In this document: positions 1 to 6,232 of the stretch, piece by piece
How the letters are laid out: each line of letters begins with the position of its first letter
Numbering within the stretch: the first letter of the stretch is position 1
Assembly: GCA_026196445.1 (NCBI GenBank)
Contig: JAPHTE010000201.1
Coordinates: forward strand, 1 to 8,357
Reading direction: 5' to 3'
Origin: Lysobacterales bacterium
Lineage (GTDB): Bacteria; Pseudomonadota; Gammaproteobacteria; Xanthomonadales; SZUA-36
Length of the DNA: 8,357 nucleotides
The notes under the pieces: model-generated
Seen by the model: only the letters and a program-made list of their open reading frames with translations
What the model was told of the DNA's origin: nothing
Databases searched by the model: none
Made by a program: the position numbers and the translations under genes

Positions 1-31
1 GGGCCGTGAACGCTGTCGGGCGATTGCTCAT
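1..31 (-). CDS. 5' end of an open frame cut by the window edge; possibly tilS
   Basis: An ATG on the minus strand at 29-31 opens a frame reading MSNRPTAFTA before the window ends. It begins 28 nt beyond the accA stop and in the same direction, which suggests a co-transcribed gene. In many gammaproteobacteria the gene after accA is tilS, encoding tRNA(Ile)-lysidine synthetase. That placement is the only reason for naming it, because ten residues carry no diagnostic motif. No clear Shine-Dalgarno sequence precedes the ATG. The frame could equally be a chance opening, with the real gene starting further left. Confidence 0.3.
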   Translation of the reverse strand, partial: MSNRPTAFTA

Positions 32-59
32 TGTGCGGGCTGGTGCAACGAGCGGGCGC

Positions 60-1010
60 TCAGTCTTTGAACTCACCGTAGGACAGCAGGCGGTGGTAGC
101 GTTCGTCAAGCAGGTCATCGGTGGTCAGCTTCTCCAGTTCCTCGAGCTGGTTCGCCACGCAGTCACCAACCTGGGTAGCGACCTTTTCCGGGTCCTTGTG
201 GGCGCCACCCAGCGGTTCCGGAATGACGACATCGACCAGTCCCAGTTGCAACAGGCGGTCCGAGGTGATACCGAGCGCCGAGGCAGCGTCTTCCGCCAGC
301 GCTGCGTCCTTCCACAAAATGGATGCGCAACCTTCCGGCGAGATGACCGAATAAGTGCTGTATTGCAGGATATTCACCCGGTCGCCAACGCCGATCGCCA
401 GGGCGCCACCCGAACCGCCCTCACCAACCACCGTGCAAATAACCGGTACAGGCAACCTTGACATGTATTTCAAATTGGTTGCGATGGCTTCCGACTGGCC
501 ACGCTCCTCGGCACCGACTCCAGGGTAGGCACCGGGGGTGTCGATAAACGTCAATACCGGCAGACGGAAGCGTTCTGCCATCTTCATCAAGCGCAAGGCC
601 TTGCGGTAGCCTTCGGGCCTGGGCATACCGAAGTTTCTGAAAATTTTGGCCTTGGTATCGCGCCCCTTCTGCTGGCCCACGACCATCACGGCCCGTCCGC
701 GGAAACGTGCCAGGCCGCCGACGATGGCGTGGTCGTCTGCGTAGGTTCGGTCACCGTGTAATTCGTAAAACTCGTCAAACAGGTAATCGACGTAGTCCAG
801 CGTGTAAGGTCTTTGCGGGTGACGGCTGATTTGGGAAATCTGCCAGGGTGTCAGGTCCTTGAAAATGCTGGTCAGCTTTTGCCGCATTTTTGCCTGCAAG
901 CGCTGGATTTCTTCATCCAGGTTCAGCGCATTGTCCGAGCCGACGTTTCGCAGCTCGTCAATCTTGGCCTGCAGTTCGGCGATTGGCTGTTCAAATTCCA
1001 GGTGGTCCAT
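60..1010 (-). CDS. accA: Acetyl-CoA carboxylase carboxyltransferase subunit alpha
   Basis: AccA is one half of the cytoplasmic carboxyltransferase. With the zinc-bearing AccD it moves the carboxyl group from biotin on AccB to acetyl-CoA, giving malonyl-CoA for fatty-acid synthesis. The 316 residues match the usual length (E. coli about 319). An N-terminal helical region (about 1-60) leads into the crotonase-like fold. Family blocks include RPYTLDYVDYLF (67-78), HGDRTYADD (85-93), the TPGAYPGVGAEERGQ loop (158-172), the glycine-rich GEGGSGGALAIG (196-207) that helps form the oxyanion hole and acyl-CoA site, and SPEGCASILWKD (224-235). The ATG at 1008-1010 gives the standard N-terminus. It has only a weak GAGA element upstream, but a good promoter-like sequence lies 29 nt before it. 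It follows gluQ in the same direction after 89 nt. No defect is visible. Confidence 0.97.
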   Translation of the reverse strand: MDHLEFEQPIAELQAKIDELRNVGSDNALNLDEEIQRLQAKMRQKLTSIFKDLTPWQISQISRHPQRPYTLDYVDYLFDEFYELHGDRTYADDHAIVGGLARFRGRAVMVVGQQKGRDTKAKIFRNFGMPRPEGYRKALRLMKMAERFRLPVLTFIDTPGAYPGVGAEERGQSEAIATNLKYMSRLPVPVICTVVGEGGSGGALAIGVGDRVNILQYSTYSVISPEGCASILWKDAALAEDAASALGITSDRLLQLGLVDVVIPEPLGGAHKDPEKVATQVGDCVANQLEELEKLTTDDLLDERYHRLLSYGEFKD

Positions 1011-1038
1011 GGCAATCTCGTTCCGGAAAAGAGTCCGA

Positions 1039-1068
1039 ATTATAACTACAACTGGGTATCATTGTTTA
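1039..1068 (-). promoter_or_regulatory. Candidate sigma70-type promoter for accA
   Basis: On the minus strand a perfect TATAAT (1039-1044) is preceded after 18 nt by TAAACA (1063-1068), which matches 4 of 6 bases of the -35 consensus. Transcription would start near 1032, leaving a leader of roughly 22 nt before the accA ATG at 1010. This suggests accA can be expressed independently of gluQ and the FimX-like gene upstream. The match was made by eye, with no start-site data. Confidence 0.55.
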
Positions 1069-1099
1069 GACCTGCAATCCAGGCCCGGGCCGCAAATCG

Positions 1100-1969
1100 T
1101 CAAATGGGGTATTGAACAGACCTGCTGCGTGGTATCAGCTGGCGGTCCCAGTGTTCCAGCGCCCAGTCCCACAAGGCCTGCAATGAACACGCCGATGGCG
1201 CCTGGTGGCCAAGGAAGGCCAGGGCCCGGGCCACGGCATGGGTCGGGTCCTGATGCTTGACTGGATCGGCCTGTTCGCGTTTGCTCAGTTTCCTGTCGTC
1301 TGCACGCACAACGACGGGCAGGTGCATGTATTTGGGTGTCGGTAACCCAAGGGCTTTTTGCAGGCAGACCTGGCGTGCGGTCGAGTCGAGCAGGTCCGCG
1401 CCGCGCACCACCTCCGTGATGCCTTGGAAAGCGTCGTCTACGACCACGGCAAGTTGATAGGCGTACAGGCCATCGGCACGCCGGATAATGAAATCACCAC
1501 TGCTGTCAGCCGGGCAATCCATCACCCTTCCTTGCACACGGTCGTCGAATTCGCAGATTTCGTCTGCGAGCTTGAAACGCATGGAACGTGGCTGTTTGCC
1601 CGCGGCAATACCGGTCCTGCAGGTGCCCGGATAGATACCCGATTCCGGCAGGTCCTTGCGCGTGCAGGCGCAGGGATAGGCGAGTTCGCGGGCTAGTAAA
1701 TGCCGGATTGCCTGTTGATAGGACTTCAATCGCTGGCTCTGGAATAACACCGGGCCGTCCGGTTCCATGCCCAGTCTCTGCAGGTCGGCAATGATTCGTT
1801 CGGCGCTGCCGGCTACTTCACGGGGCGGGTCTATGTCCTCGATTCGCAGCAACCAGCGTCCGCCACGGCTTTTTGCTTCGAGGTAACTGCCCACGGCTGC
1901 GACCAGTGAACCAAAATGCAGCTCACCGGTGGGGGAGGGAGCAAAACGGCCGATAACCGGGAGGGGCAC
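1100..1969 (-). CDS. gluQ: Glutamyl-Q tRNA(Asp) synthetase
   Basis: GluQ (YadB) is a truncated paralogue of glutamyl-tRNA synthetase without an anticodon-binding domain. It activates glutamate and attaches it to queuosine at position 34 of tRNA(Asp). The 289-residue length fits a catalytic core alone. The class I signature is FAPSPTGELHFGS (9-21), with HFG in place of HIGH, and the second signature is RKLSKR (226-231). A zinc site of GluQ type is visible as C100-A-C102, Y113 and C117. LRIEDIDPPR (41-50) is also typical. The start is a GTG at 1967-1969. It lies 4 nt after the stop of the upstream FimX-like gene and lacks a convincing ribosome-binding site, so translational coupling is likely. 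In many relatives gluQ follows dksA, so its neighbour here is unusual. The C-terminal tail after about 275 is basic and poorly conserved. Confidence 0.94.
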   Translation of the reverse strand: MPLPVIGRFAPSPTGELHFGSLVAAVGSYLEAKSRGGRWLLRIEDIDPPREVAGSAERIIADLQRLGMEPDGPVLFQSQRLKSYQQAIRHLLARELAYPCACTRKDLPESGIYPGTCRTGIAAGKQPRSMRFKLADEICEFDDRVQGRVMDCPADSSGDFIIRRADGLYAYQLAVVVDDAFQGITEVVRGADLLDSTARQVCLQKALGLPTPKYMHLPVVVRADDRKLSKREQADPVKHQDPTHAVARALAFLGHQAPSACSLQALWDWALEHWDRQLIPRSRSVQYPI

Positions 1970-1973
1970 AATT

Positions 1974-4004
1974 TTACTGACCGACGACCTGGGGCGCCTC
2001 GTTCAGGAAGTCGCCGGTCACCAGCTTGACGCCACACTGCCAGAGTACCGCCAGGTCGGCGGCGTCTTTGACTTCATCGGCGATAATCGTTATTTCCTTG
2101 CTTTCGATGGCCCGGACCACGGAACGGATGATTTCCTGGTTGGCAGTATTGGATGAAACTCCCTGCGCCAGGTCGGATCGCAACTTGATCATGTCGACCG
2201 GCAAGTGTTCCAGCAATTGTACGTTTCGCCGCTCATTGTCAAAATCCGCCAGTGCGATGGCGCAGCCAAGACGTTTCAACTCCTCGATCATCCGGAGGGT
2301 CGGCTCCAGGTGCGACCTGGCGACGTCTCCCGGGACCTGCAAAACGACCTGCGATCCCTCGACCTCGGTTTCGTGAATCATGCGCTCAAACCAGTTGGGG
2401 AAACTGAAATCCAGGATCGAGTTACTGCTCAAGGGGATGATGTGCCTGTCACCGGTGCCGGCTATAGCCAACATCAGTTGCGGGATCACGTGACGATCCA
2501 CCAGGCTGCCCAAGTCGTTGCGCTCGGCGGCCAGCATGAACTCAGGAGCGGGTGTGTCGCCCTCTTCCTCTCGCATGTAGGTACGGTTCTCAAACAATCC
2601 CTCGCTTTCACCCTCAAGGTCGACGATGGACTGCTGCACGGTATAGAAATCGTGGTTGTTCAAGGCGTGGCGAATACGTTCCACCCAGCCCCGATCGTGT
2701 TCGCCGGAACTGACCGTGGTCAATGCGGGCTTGAACCTGACCAGTGCATGGCCCTCACCGGCGGCCTGCTTGAATGCAGTGCGCGCCTGGCCGATGACTT
2801 CCTCCGCGCTTTCGGTCATGGAGCCGATAGTGGCCAGTCCAATGCTACAGGAGGCCGATATGGTCTTGTCGCCCAAATCAATGATGTGGTTGGAATAGTT
2901 TTCCAGGATGCAGTCACCGGTTTTCTGCAAATCGGCTTTTTCTTCACGCTGGATCAGGATGGCAAAACCGTGGTCGCTGAAGCGCGAGGGGATGTCTGCA
3001 GGTTTTGTGCATCCGCTGATGACATTGGCCAGGTCGAGGATGCAGGTATCGATGCCTTCCATACCCAACTGCTGGTGTAATTCCTCGATACCGTCGGTCT
3101 CAATGTAAAGTACAGCGCTACGGGTGCTCTCATCGAAATCACCCGCGATCAGCGCAGAAAGTTTCTCGGTGAATGTCTTCCGGTTGCTGAATTGTGTCAA
3201 ATGGTCCGTTTTGCGCACGCGGTCCAGCTCTTCCTGCAGAACCAGGTTTGCATCGTGCTCCCGCACCATCATCTGAATGCACTGTTCGTTGTTGAACCGT
3301 GTAGGTGAGAAGGTCAGTTCGACTTTCAGGGTATTGTCGCCGGGTGTGCTGATCGTCACCGGCAGGGTCTTGGATGGAAAAATGTCGTTACCCATGTCCC
3401 GCAACAGTTTCTTCAGGTCTGTCCCGTCATCGGGCGTCATCAACTCCAGTAATGACAAGCCTTCAATGTCTTCGAGGGTCCTGGCCTGCAGCAATTCCAG
3501 GTAGGCCCGGTTGGCGTAAACGTGCAATCCTTCATGTATGTAAGCTATCGACTCTCTCGCGCTTTCCAGCAGCAGGTCATAACGGTATTGCAGTTCTTCC
3601 AGCTTTTGCGCCAGGTCCTGGTATTCACGTGCGGATTTGCCGCCCGACATATGTTGTTTGACCACTTTCATCAGTTGGTCGTTTTCCCCGGCCCGGATAA
3701 GCTGCAAGGGGTGGGTGGCCAACCCGGCCTCGATTTCGTTGGTATGCGCAATATCGACCTGCAAAACCACCGGGGTCGAGAAGCGGTCGGTCAATTGCAA
3801 CACCTGGCTGATTTTCGTCGATGCCGGTATTCGTGTGCCGATCAGCACAAGAAAGGGCGATTTTTCCTGCAGGGCATCTTCCAGTTCGTTGATATTACCG
3901 GCGCTGACGACCCTGACGGCCATACCGGCATTTCGCAGGAAACTGTTCGTTACCTGGGCGAGGTCGGGGGAATCGTCAATGATCAGGAGGTAGGCGCTAT
4001 CCAT
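1974..4004 (-). CDS. FimX-like REC-PAS-GGDEF-EAL protein with degenerate motifs
   Basis: A 676-residue cytoplasmic signalling protein with no membrane segment. Order: receiver-like domain (about 1-118), coiled-coil linker (about 120-145), PAS (about 145-255), GGDEF-like (about 258-425) and EAL-like (about 436-676). This order and length resemble FimX, the c-di-GMP receptor of type IV pilus assembly in Pseudomonas and Xanthomonas. Every domain looks catalytically dead. In REC the acidic pair D10-D11 remains, but G56 occupies the phospho-acceptor position. The GGDEF loop is SDHGF (343-347), although DHLTQFSNR (267-275) is near canonical. In EAL, the motif reads ENR (472-474), the paired aspartates are A586-D587, AEGVE is replaced by ADEVK (642-646), and the QG near the end is T663-G664. 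K607 is kept. A GGAGA element supports the ATG at 4002-4004. It is probably co-transcribed with gluQ. FimX orthology is inferred from architecture; no pilus genes are nearby. Confidence 0.85.
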   Translation of the reverse strand: MDSAYLLIIDDSPDLAQVTNSFLRNAGMAVRVVSAGNINELEDALQEKSPFLVLIGTRIPASTKISQVLQLTDRFSTPVVLQVDIAHTNEIEAGLATHPLQLIRAGENDQLMKVVKQHMSGGKSAREYQDLAQKLEELQYRYDLLLESARESIAYIHEGLHVYANRAYLELLQARTLEDIEGLSLLELMTPDDGTDLKKLLRDMGNDIFPSKTLPVTISTPGDNTLKVELTFSPTRFNNEQCIQMMVREHDANLVLQEELDRVRKTDHLTQFSNRKTFTEKLSALIAGDFDESTRSAVLYIETDGIEELHQQLGMEGIDTCILDLANVISGCTKPADIPSRFSDHGFAILIQREEKADLQKTGDCILENYSNHIIDLGDKTISASCSIGLATIGSMTESAEEVIGQARTAFKQAAGEGHALVRFKPALTTVSSGEHDRGWVERIRHALNNHDFYTVQQSIVDLEGESEGLFENRTYMREEEGDTPAPEFMLAAERNDLGSLVDRHVIPQLMLAIAGTGDRHIIPLSSNSILDFSFPNWFERMIHETEVEGSQVVLQVPGDVARSHLEPTLRMIEELKRLGCAIALADFDNERRNVQLLEHLPVDMIKLRSDLAQGVSSNTANQEIIRSVVRAIESKEITIIADEVKDAADLAVLWQCGVKLVTGDFLNEAPQVVGQ

Positions 4005-4013
4005 AGCAATCTG

Positions 4014-4018
4014 TCTCC
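4014..4018 (-). promoter_or_regulatory. Ribosome-binding site of the FimX-like gene
   Basis: Minus-strand GGAGA lies 9 nt before the ATG at 4002-4004 and supports that start over later methionines such as M28. Confidence 0.6.
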
Positions 4019-4020
4019 AA

Positions 4021-4037
4021 ACCTCGTTCCTTGAGGT
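4021..4037 (-). repeat. Short hairpin in the leader of the FimX-like gene
   Basis: In the minus-strand transcript, ACCTC and GAGGT pair around a 7-nt loop (AAGGAAC). The hairpin ends 2 nt before the GGAGA ribosome-binding site at 4014-4018. The stem is only 5 bp, so it may be chance, but its place could affect ribosome access. Confidence 0.35.
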
Positions 4038-4047
4038 GGTGGCTGTA

Positions 4048-4070
4048 TATCATCTCCACCTGGGATGATA
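4048..4070. repeat. 7-bp inverted repeat, possible operator
   Basis: TATCATC (4048-4054) and its exact complement GATGATA (4064-4070) flank a 9-nt spacer. A two-turn spacing of half sites (16 bp centre to centre) would suit a dimeric DNA-binding protein. The right half contains the only reasonable -10 candidate (TATCAT, minus strand) for the FimX-like gene, so a bound protein could block that promoter. No regulator family is recognisable from the half site. Confidence 0.35.
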
Positions 4071-4197
4071 GCAAAAGTTTGAGTGCCTTTTTATAGATAT
4101 TTTCAATAAACATACCCCTTCTTCCCCCGTGGGCCTCGGTTAATCACCTTAAACAAGTATGACGCATAACTGCCGCTTTTTCACATGGAATAAACGA

Positions 4198-4216
4198 GGT
4201 TCCCTGGCCGGGAACC
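4198..4216. repeat. 7-bp GC-rich inverted repeat upstream of efp
   Basis: GGTTCCC (4198-4204) and GGGAACC (4210-4216) pair perfectly around a 5-nt loop (TGGCC). Neither strand shows a T-run after the stem, so it is not a standard intrinsic terminator. It lies about 50 bp upstream of the proposed efp -35 element, where an activator or repressor site could act. It could also be a leader hairpin if efp is transcribed from further upstream. Confidence 0.4.
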
Positions 4217-4264
4217 CGATAGCCGGATCAATACCGGAAAAGTGCGCTTACATGGGTGCAATTT

Positions 4265-4294
4265 CTGTCACGGCTATCGAGATCGCGTTATCAT
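4265..4294 (+). promoter_or_regulatory. Candidate sigma70-type promoter for the efp operon
   Basis: TATCAT (4289-4294, 5 of 6 bases of the -10 consensus) is preceded after 18 nt by CTGTCA (4265-4270, 4 of 6 of the -35 consensus). Transcription would start near 4301, with a leader of about 18 nt that still includes the efp ribosome-binding site. The call was made by eye. Weaker AT-rich alternatives exist further upstream, around 4149-4170. Confidence 0.4.
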
Positions 4295-4308
4295 TAGGCT
4301 AACAGCAC

Positions 4309-4314
4309 GGAGAG
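4309..4314 (+). promoter_or_regulatory. Ribosome-binding site of efp
   Basis: GGAGAG followed by a further AG and a short spacer precedes the efp ATG at 4319. It is the strongest Shine-Dalgarno element in the plus-strand block, in keeping with a highly translated factor. Confidence 0.65.
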
Positions 4315-4318
4315 AGCA

Positions 4319-4888
4319 ATGGCGTCTTACAGTACCAATGAATTCAAAAGCGGCTTGAAGATCATCATCAATGGTGAGCCTTACAACATCGTCGAGAACG
4401 AATTTGTAAAGCCGGGTAAAGGCCAGGCCTTCAACCGGGTCAGGGTGCGCAACCTCAATACTGGCCGGGTAGTAGAAAAAACCTTCAAGTCGGGTGAAAG
4501 TGTAGAAGCTGCCGATGTTTTCGAGACATCGGTCCAGTATCTCTACAACGACGGGGAATTCTGGCACTTCATGCACCCCGAAACTTACGAACAGTACGCA
4601 ATCAGCAAGGAATCGATAGGCGATGCCGCGTACTGGATGCAAGAGGAGGGCATGTGTGACCTGACTCTGTACAATGGCGAACCGTTGAGCGTATTGCCCC
4701 CCAATTTTGTCGAGATGAAGATCGTCGAGACTGATCCAGGCTTGCGTGGTGATACATCGGGCAGCGGCGGTAAACCAGCCACGCTGGAATCCGGTGCGAC
4801 CGTGCGCGTTCCGCTATTTGTCCAGGAAGGTGAACTCATCCGTGTCGACACCCGGACCGGGGAGTATGTATCCCGCGTCAAGGGTTAG
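4319..4888 (+). CDS. efp: Elongation factor P
   Basis: EF-P binds the ribosome beside the P-site tRNA and relieves stalling at consecutive prolines. The 189-residue protein has the normal length and three beta-barrel domains: a KOW-like domain (about 1-64) and two OB-fold domains (about 65-128 and 129-189). The tip loop reads KPGKGQAF with K34 at its apex, the lysine that EpmA and EpmB beta-lysylate in E. coli. The arginine of rhamnosylated EF-P is absent. Other conserved blocks are VEKTFKSGE (52-60), YLYNDGEFWHFM (74-85), DPGLRGDTSGSGGKPA (139-154) and the C-terminal VPLFVQEGE...VDTRTGEYVSRVKG. The start has a strong GGAGAG element. It is first in a tight plus-strand array, with the deaminase ATG 6 nt after its stop. 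No epm gene lies in the window. Confidence 0.97.
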   Translation: MASYSTNEFKSGLKIIINGEPYNIVENEFVKPGKGQAFNRVRVRNLNTGRVVEKTFKSGESVEAADVFETSVQYLYNDGEFWHFMHPETYEQYAISKESIGDAAYWMQEEGMCDLTLYNGEPLSVLPPNFVEMKIVETDPGLRGDTSGSGGKPATLESGATVRVPLFVQEGELIRVDTRTGEYVSRVKG

Positions 4889-4894
4889 GTATTG

Positions 4895-6232
4895 ATGGAC
4901 ACCGTTTTACTGTTGCCGCGCCTGCTGGTGCCGGTCAGGCCCCGCCTGCAGGTGCTGGAGCAAATGGCAGTGGTCATCGAAGGCGAGTTGATCGCAGCGG
5001 TTTTACCACGCACCGAAGCTTTCGAGTTGTACCCCGGGGCAAGGCGATTGGAACTGCCCGAACATGTCCTTCTGCCCGGGTTCATCAACATGCACACCCA
5101 CTCGGCCATGACCCTGTTGCGGGGTTATGCGGATGACCTGAATCTCCAGGTCTGGCTCAATGAACATATCTGGCCGGTTGAAAAGACCTTCCTGGGACCG
5201 GAATTTGTGCGCGACGGCGCATTGCTGGCCATTGCCGAAATGTTGCGTGGTGGCACCACGATGTTTAACGACTTGTACTTTTTTCCGGAGATTACCGCAA
5301 AGGCGGCGGCCCAGTCGGGCATGCGTGCCTGTATTGGTTTACCGGTGATTGATGTACCCACAGCCTGGGCTGCTGGTGAAAAAGAGTGCCTTGAGAAAGG
5401 CCTGGCCGTCAGTGCCGGGTGGCGCGATGAGCCTTTGATAACCACAGTGCTTGCACCGCACGCGCCGTACTCGGTGGGTGACGAAGCCTTGCGTAGGGTG
5501 GCCGAACTATCGGCAGAGCATGATTTGCCGGTGCACATGCACGTACTCGAATCAAAATGGGAGACCAGTGAGTCCATTCAGCAATATGGCAAACCGACAC
5601 TGGAACGACTGGCTGATCTGGGTCTCATGAACGAGCGTTTGCTGGCCGTGCACATGACGCAGCTAAACGGCGAGGACCTGGAGGCGCTGTCGGGTACGGG
5701 TGTGAACGTGATCCATTGCCCGGAATCAAACCTGAAACTCGGTAACGGGATTTGCCCCGTTGCCCGGTTGGCTGAGCATGGTGTCAACCTGGCCCTGGGC
5801 ACCGATGGCGCAGCCAGCAATAACAATCTTGACCTGTTGGCCGAGTCCAGGACTGCTGCGCTGCTTGCCAAGGGCTATGCGGGTGACCCGTGTGTCGTGG
5901 ACGCGTTCCAGGCACTTGAAATGTTGACCATCAACGCGGCCCGGTCGCTTGGGCAATCAGAACGTCTTGGCAGCGTGGAGGCGGGAAAACTGGCAGACCT
6001 GTGCGCGCTGCGCATGGACGCACTGCAAACCACGCCCATGTTCGATGTGGTTTCACACCTGGTCTACGCGGCATCGAGCCAGCAGGTATCTCACGTTTGG
6101 GTCGGCGGGCGGATGTTATTACGGGATGGGCAGTTCCTGCACCTGGATATTAGCGATATCATTGGCCGTGCAAGAAATTGGGCGCAACGTATCGCGGCTG
6201 AGAATGGAATGAAAGGAGTGCAAATGTTGTGA
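4895..6232 (+). CDS. mtaD: 5-Methylthioadenosine/S-adenosylhomocysteine deaminase (TRZ/ATZ amidohydrolase family)
   Basis: A 445-residue metal-dependent hydrolase of the cytosine deaminase/TRZ-ATZ branch, predicted to deaminate methylthioadenosine and S-adenosylhomocysteine to inosine derivatives. The N- and C-terminal beta-sandwich parts flank a TIM barrel. Expected metal ligands are H67 and H69 (MHTHS), H216 (HMHVLES) and D304 (GTDGAASNN). E219, three residues after H216, and H253 are the probable catalytic pair. The ATG at 4895 is directly preceded in frame by a TTG at 4892. I chose ATG because it is the stronger start codon, with AAGGG at 4880-4884. It starts 6 nt after efp and overlaps ubiG by 4 nt. 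Pseudomonas aeruginosa carries an MTA deaminase just before ubiG, which supports this substrate. Older annotation would say chlorohydrolase or N-ethylammeline hydrolase. Substrate choice between MTA, SAH and related nucleosides cannot be read from sequence alone. Confidence 0.88.
   Translation: MDTVLLLPRLLVPVRPRLQVLEQMAVVIEGELIAAVLPRTEAFELYPGARRLELPEHVLLPGFINMHTHSAMTLLRGYADDLNLQVWLNEHIWPVEKTFLGPEFVRDGALLAIAEMLRGGTTMFNDLYFFPEITAKAAAQSGMRACIGLPVIDVPTAWAAGEKECLEKGLAVSAGWRDEPLITTVLAPHAPYSVGDEALRRVAELSAEHDLPVHMHVLESKWETSESIQQYGKPTLERLADLGLMNERLLAVHMTQLNGEDLEALSGTGVNVIHCPESNLKLGNGICPVARLAEHGVNLALGTDGAASNNNLDLLAESRTAALLAKGYAGDPCVVDAFQALEMLTINAARSLGQSERLGSVEAGKLADLCALRMDALQTTPMFDVVSHLVYAASSQQVSHVWVGGRMLLRDGQFLHLDISDIIGRARNWAQRIAAENGMKGVQML
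6215..6232 (+). promoter_or_regulatory. ubiG ribosome-binding site and GTGA start/stop overlap
   Basis: GGAG (6215-6218) inside the end of the deaminase gene lies 10 nt before a GTG start at 6229. The deaminase stop TGA occupies 6230-6232, so the two genes share GTGA. An ATG at 6233 is out of frame and cannot be the ubiG start. This arrangement suggests translational coupling. Confidence 0.65.

Larger units (their letters stand above)
4005..4318. other. Divergent intergenic region between the FimX-like gene and efp
   Basis: This 314-bp stretch separates two divergently oriented gene blocks and should carry both sets of promoters. It is visibly more AT-rich than its flanks, for example around 4085-4115. 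I see no credible protein-coding frame and no tRNA-like structure. It contains three small inverted repeats, a ribosome-binding site at each end and a likely efp promoter, described separately. For the minus-strand gene the best promoter candidate is a TATCAT -10 at 4065-4070, with only a poor TAAAAA -35 (4088-4093, 3 of 6). Confidence 0.7.

Noticed and set aside
6..461. A 151-codon plus-strand open frame at the left edge
   Set aside because: It is the antisense shadow of the conserved C-terminal part of accA.
1082..1091. GGCCCGGGCC palindrome between gluQ and accA as a terminator
   Set aside because: It has no loop-forming spacer and no T-run on either strand; it is a short self-complementary GC stretch.
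2205..3080. A 291-codon open frame on the plus strand inside the FimX-like gene
   Set aside because: It lies wholly antisense to a gene with clear domain matches; its translation shows no recognisable domain, and long antisense frames are common opposite GC-rich coding sequence.
3522..4034. A 170-codon plus-strand open frame opposite the start of the FimX-like gene
   Set aside because: It is antisense to the receiver and PAS coding region, has no family motif and no convincing ribosome-binding site.
4892..4894. TTG as the start codon of the deaminase
   Set aside because: The next in-frame codon is ATG, which is a stronger start and adds only one residue of difference; the data in the sequence do not favour TTG.
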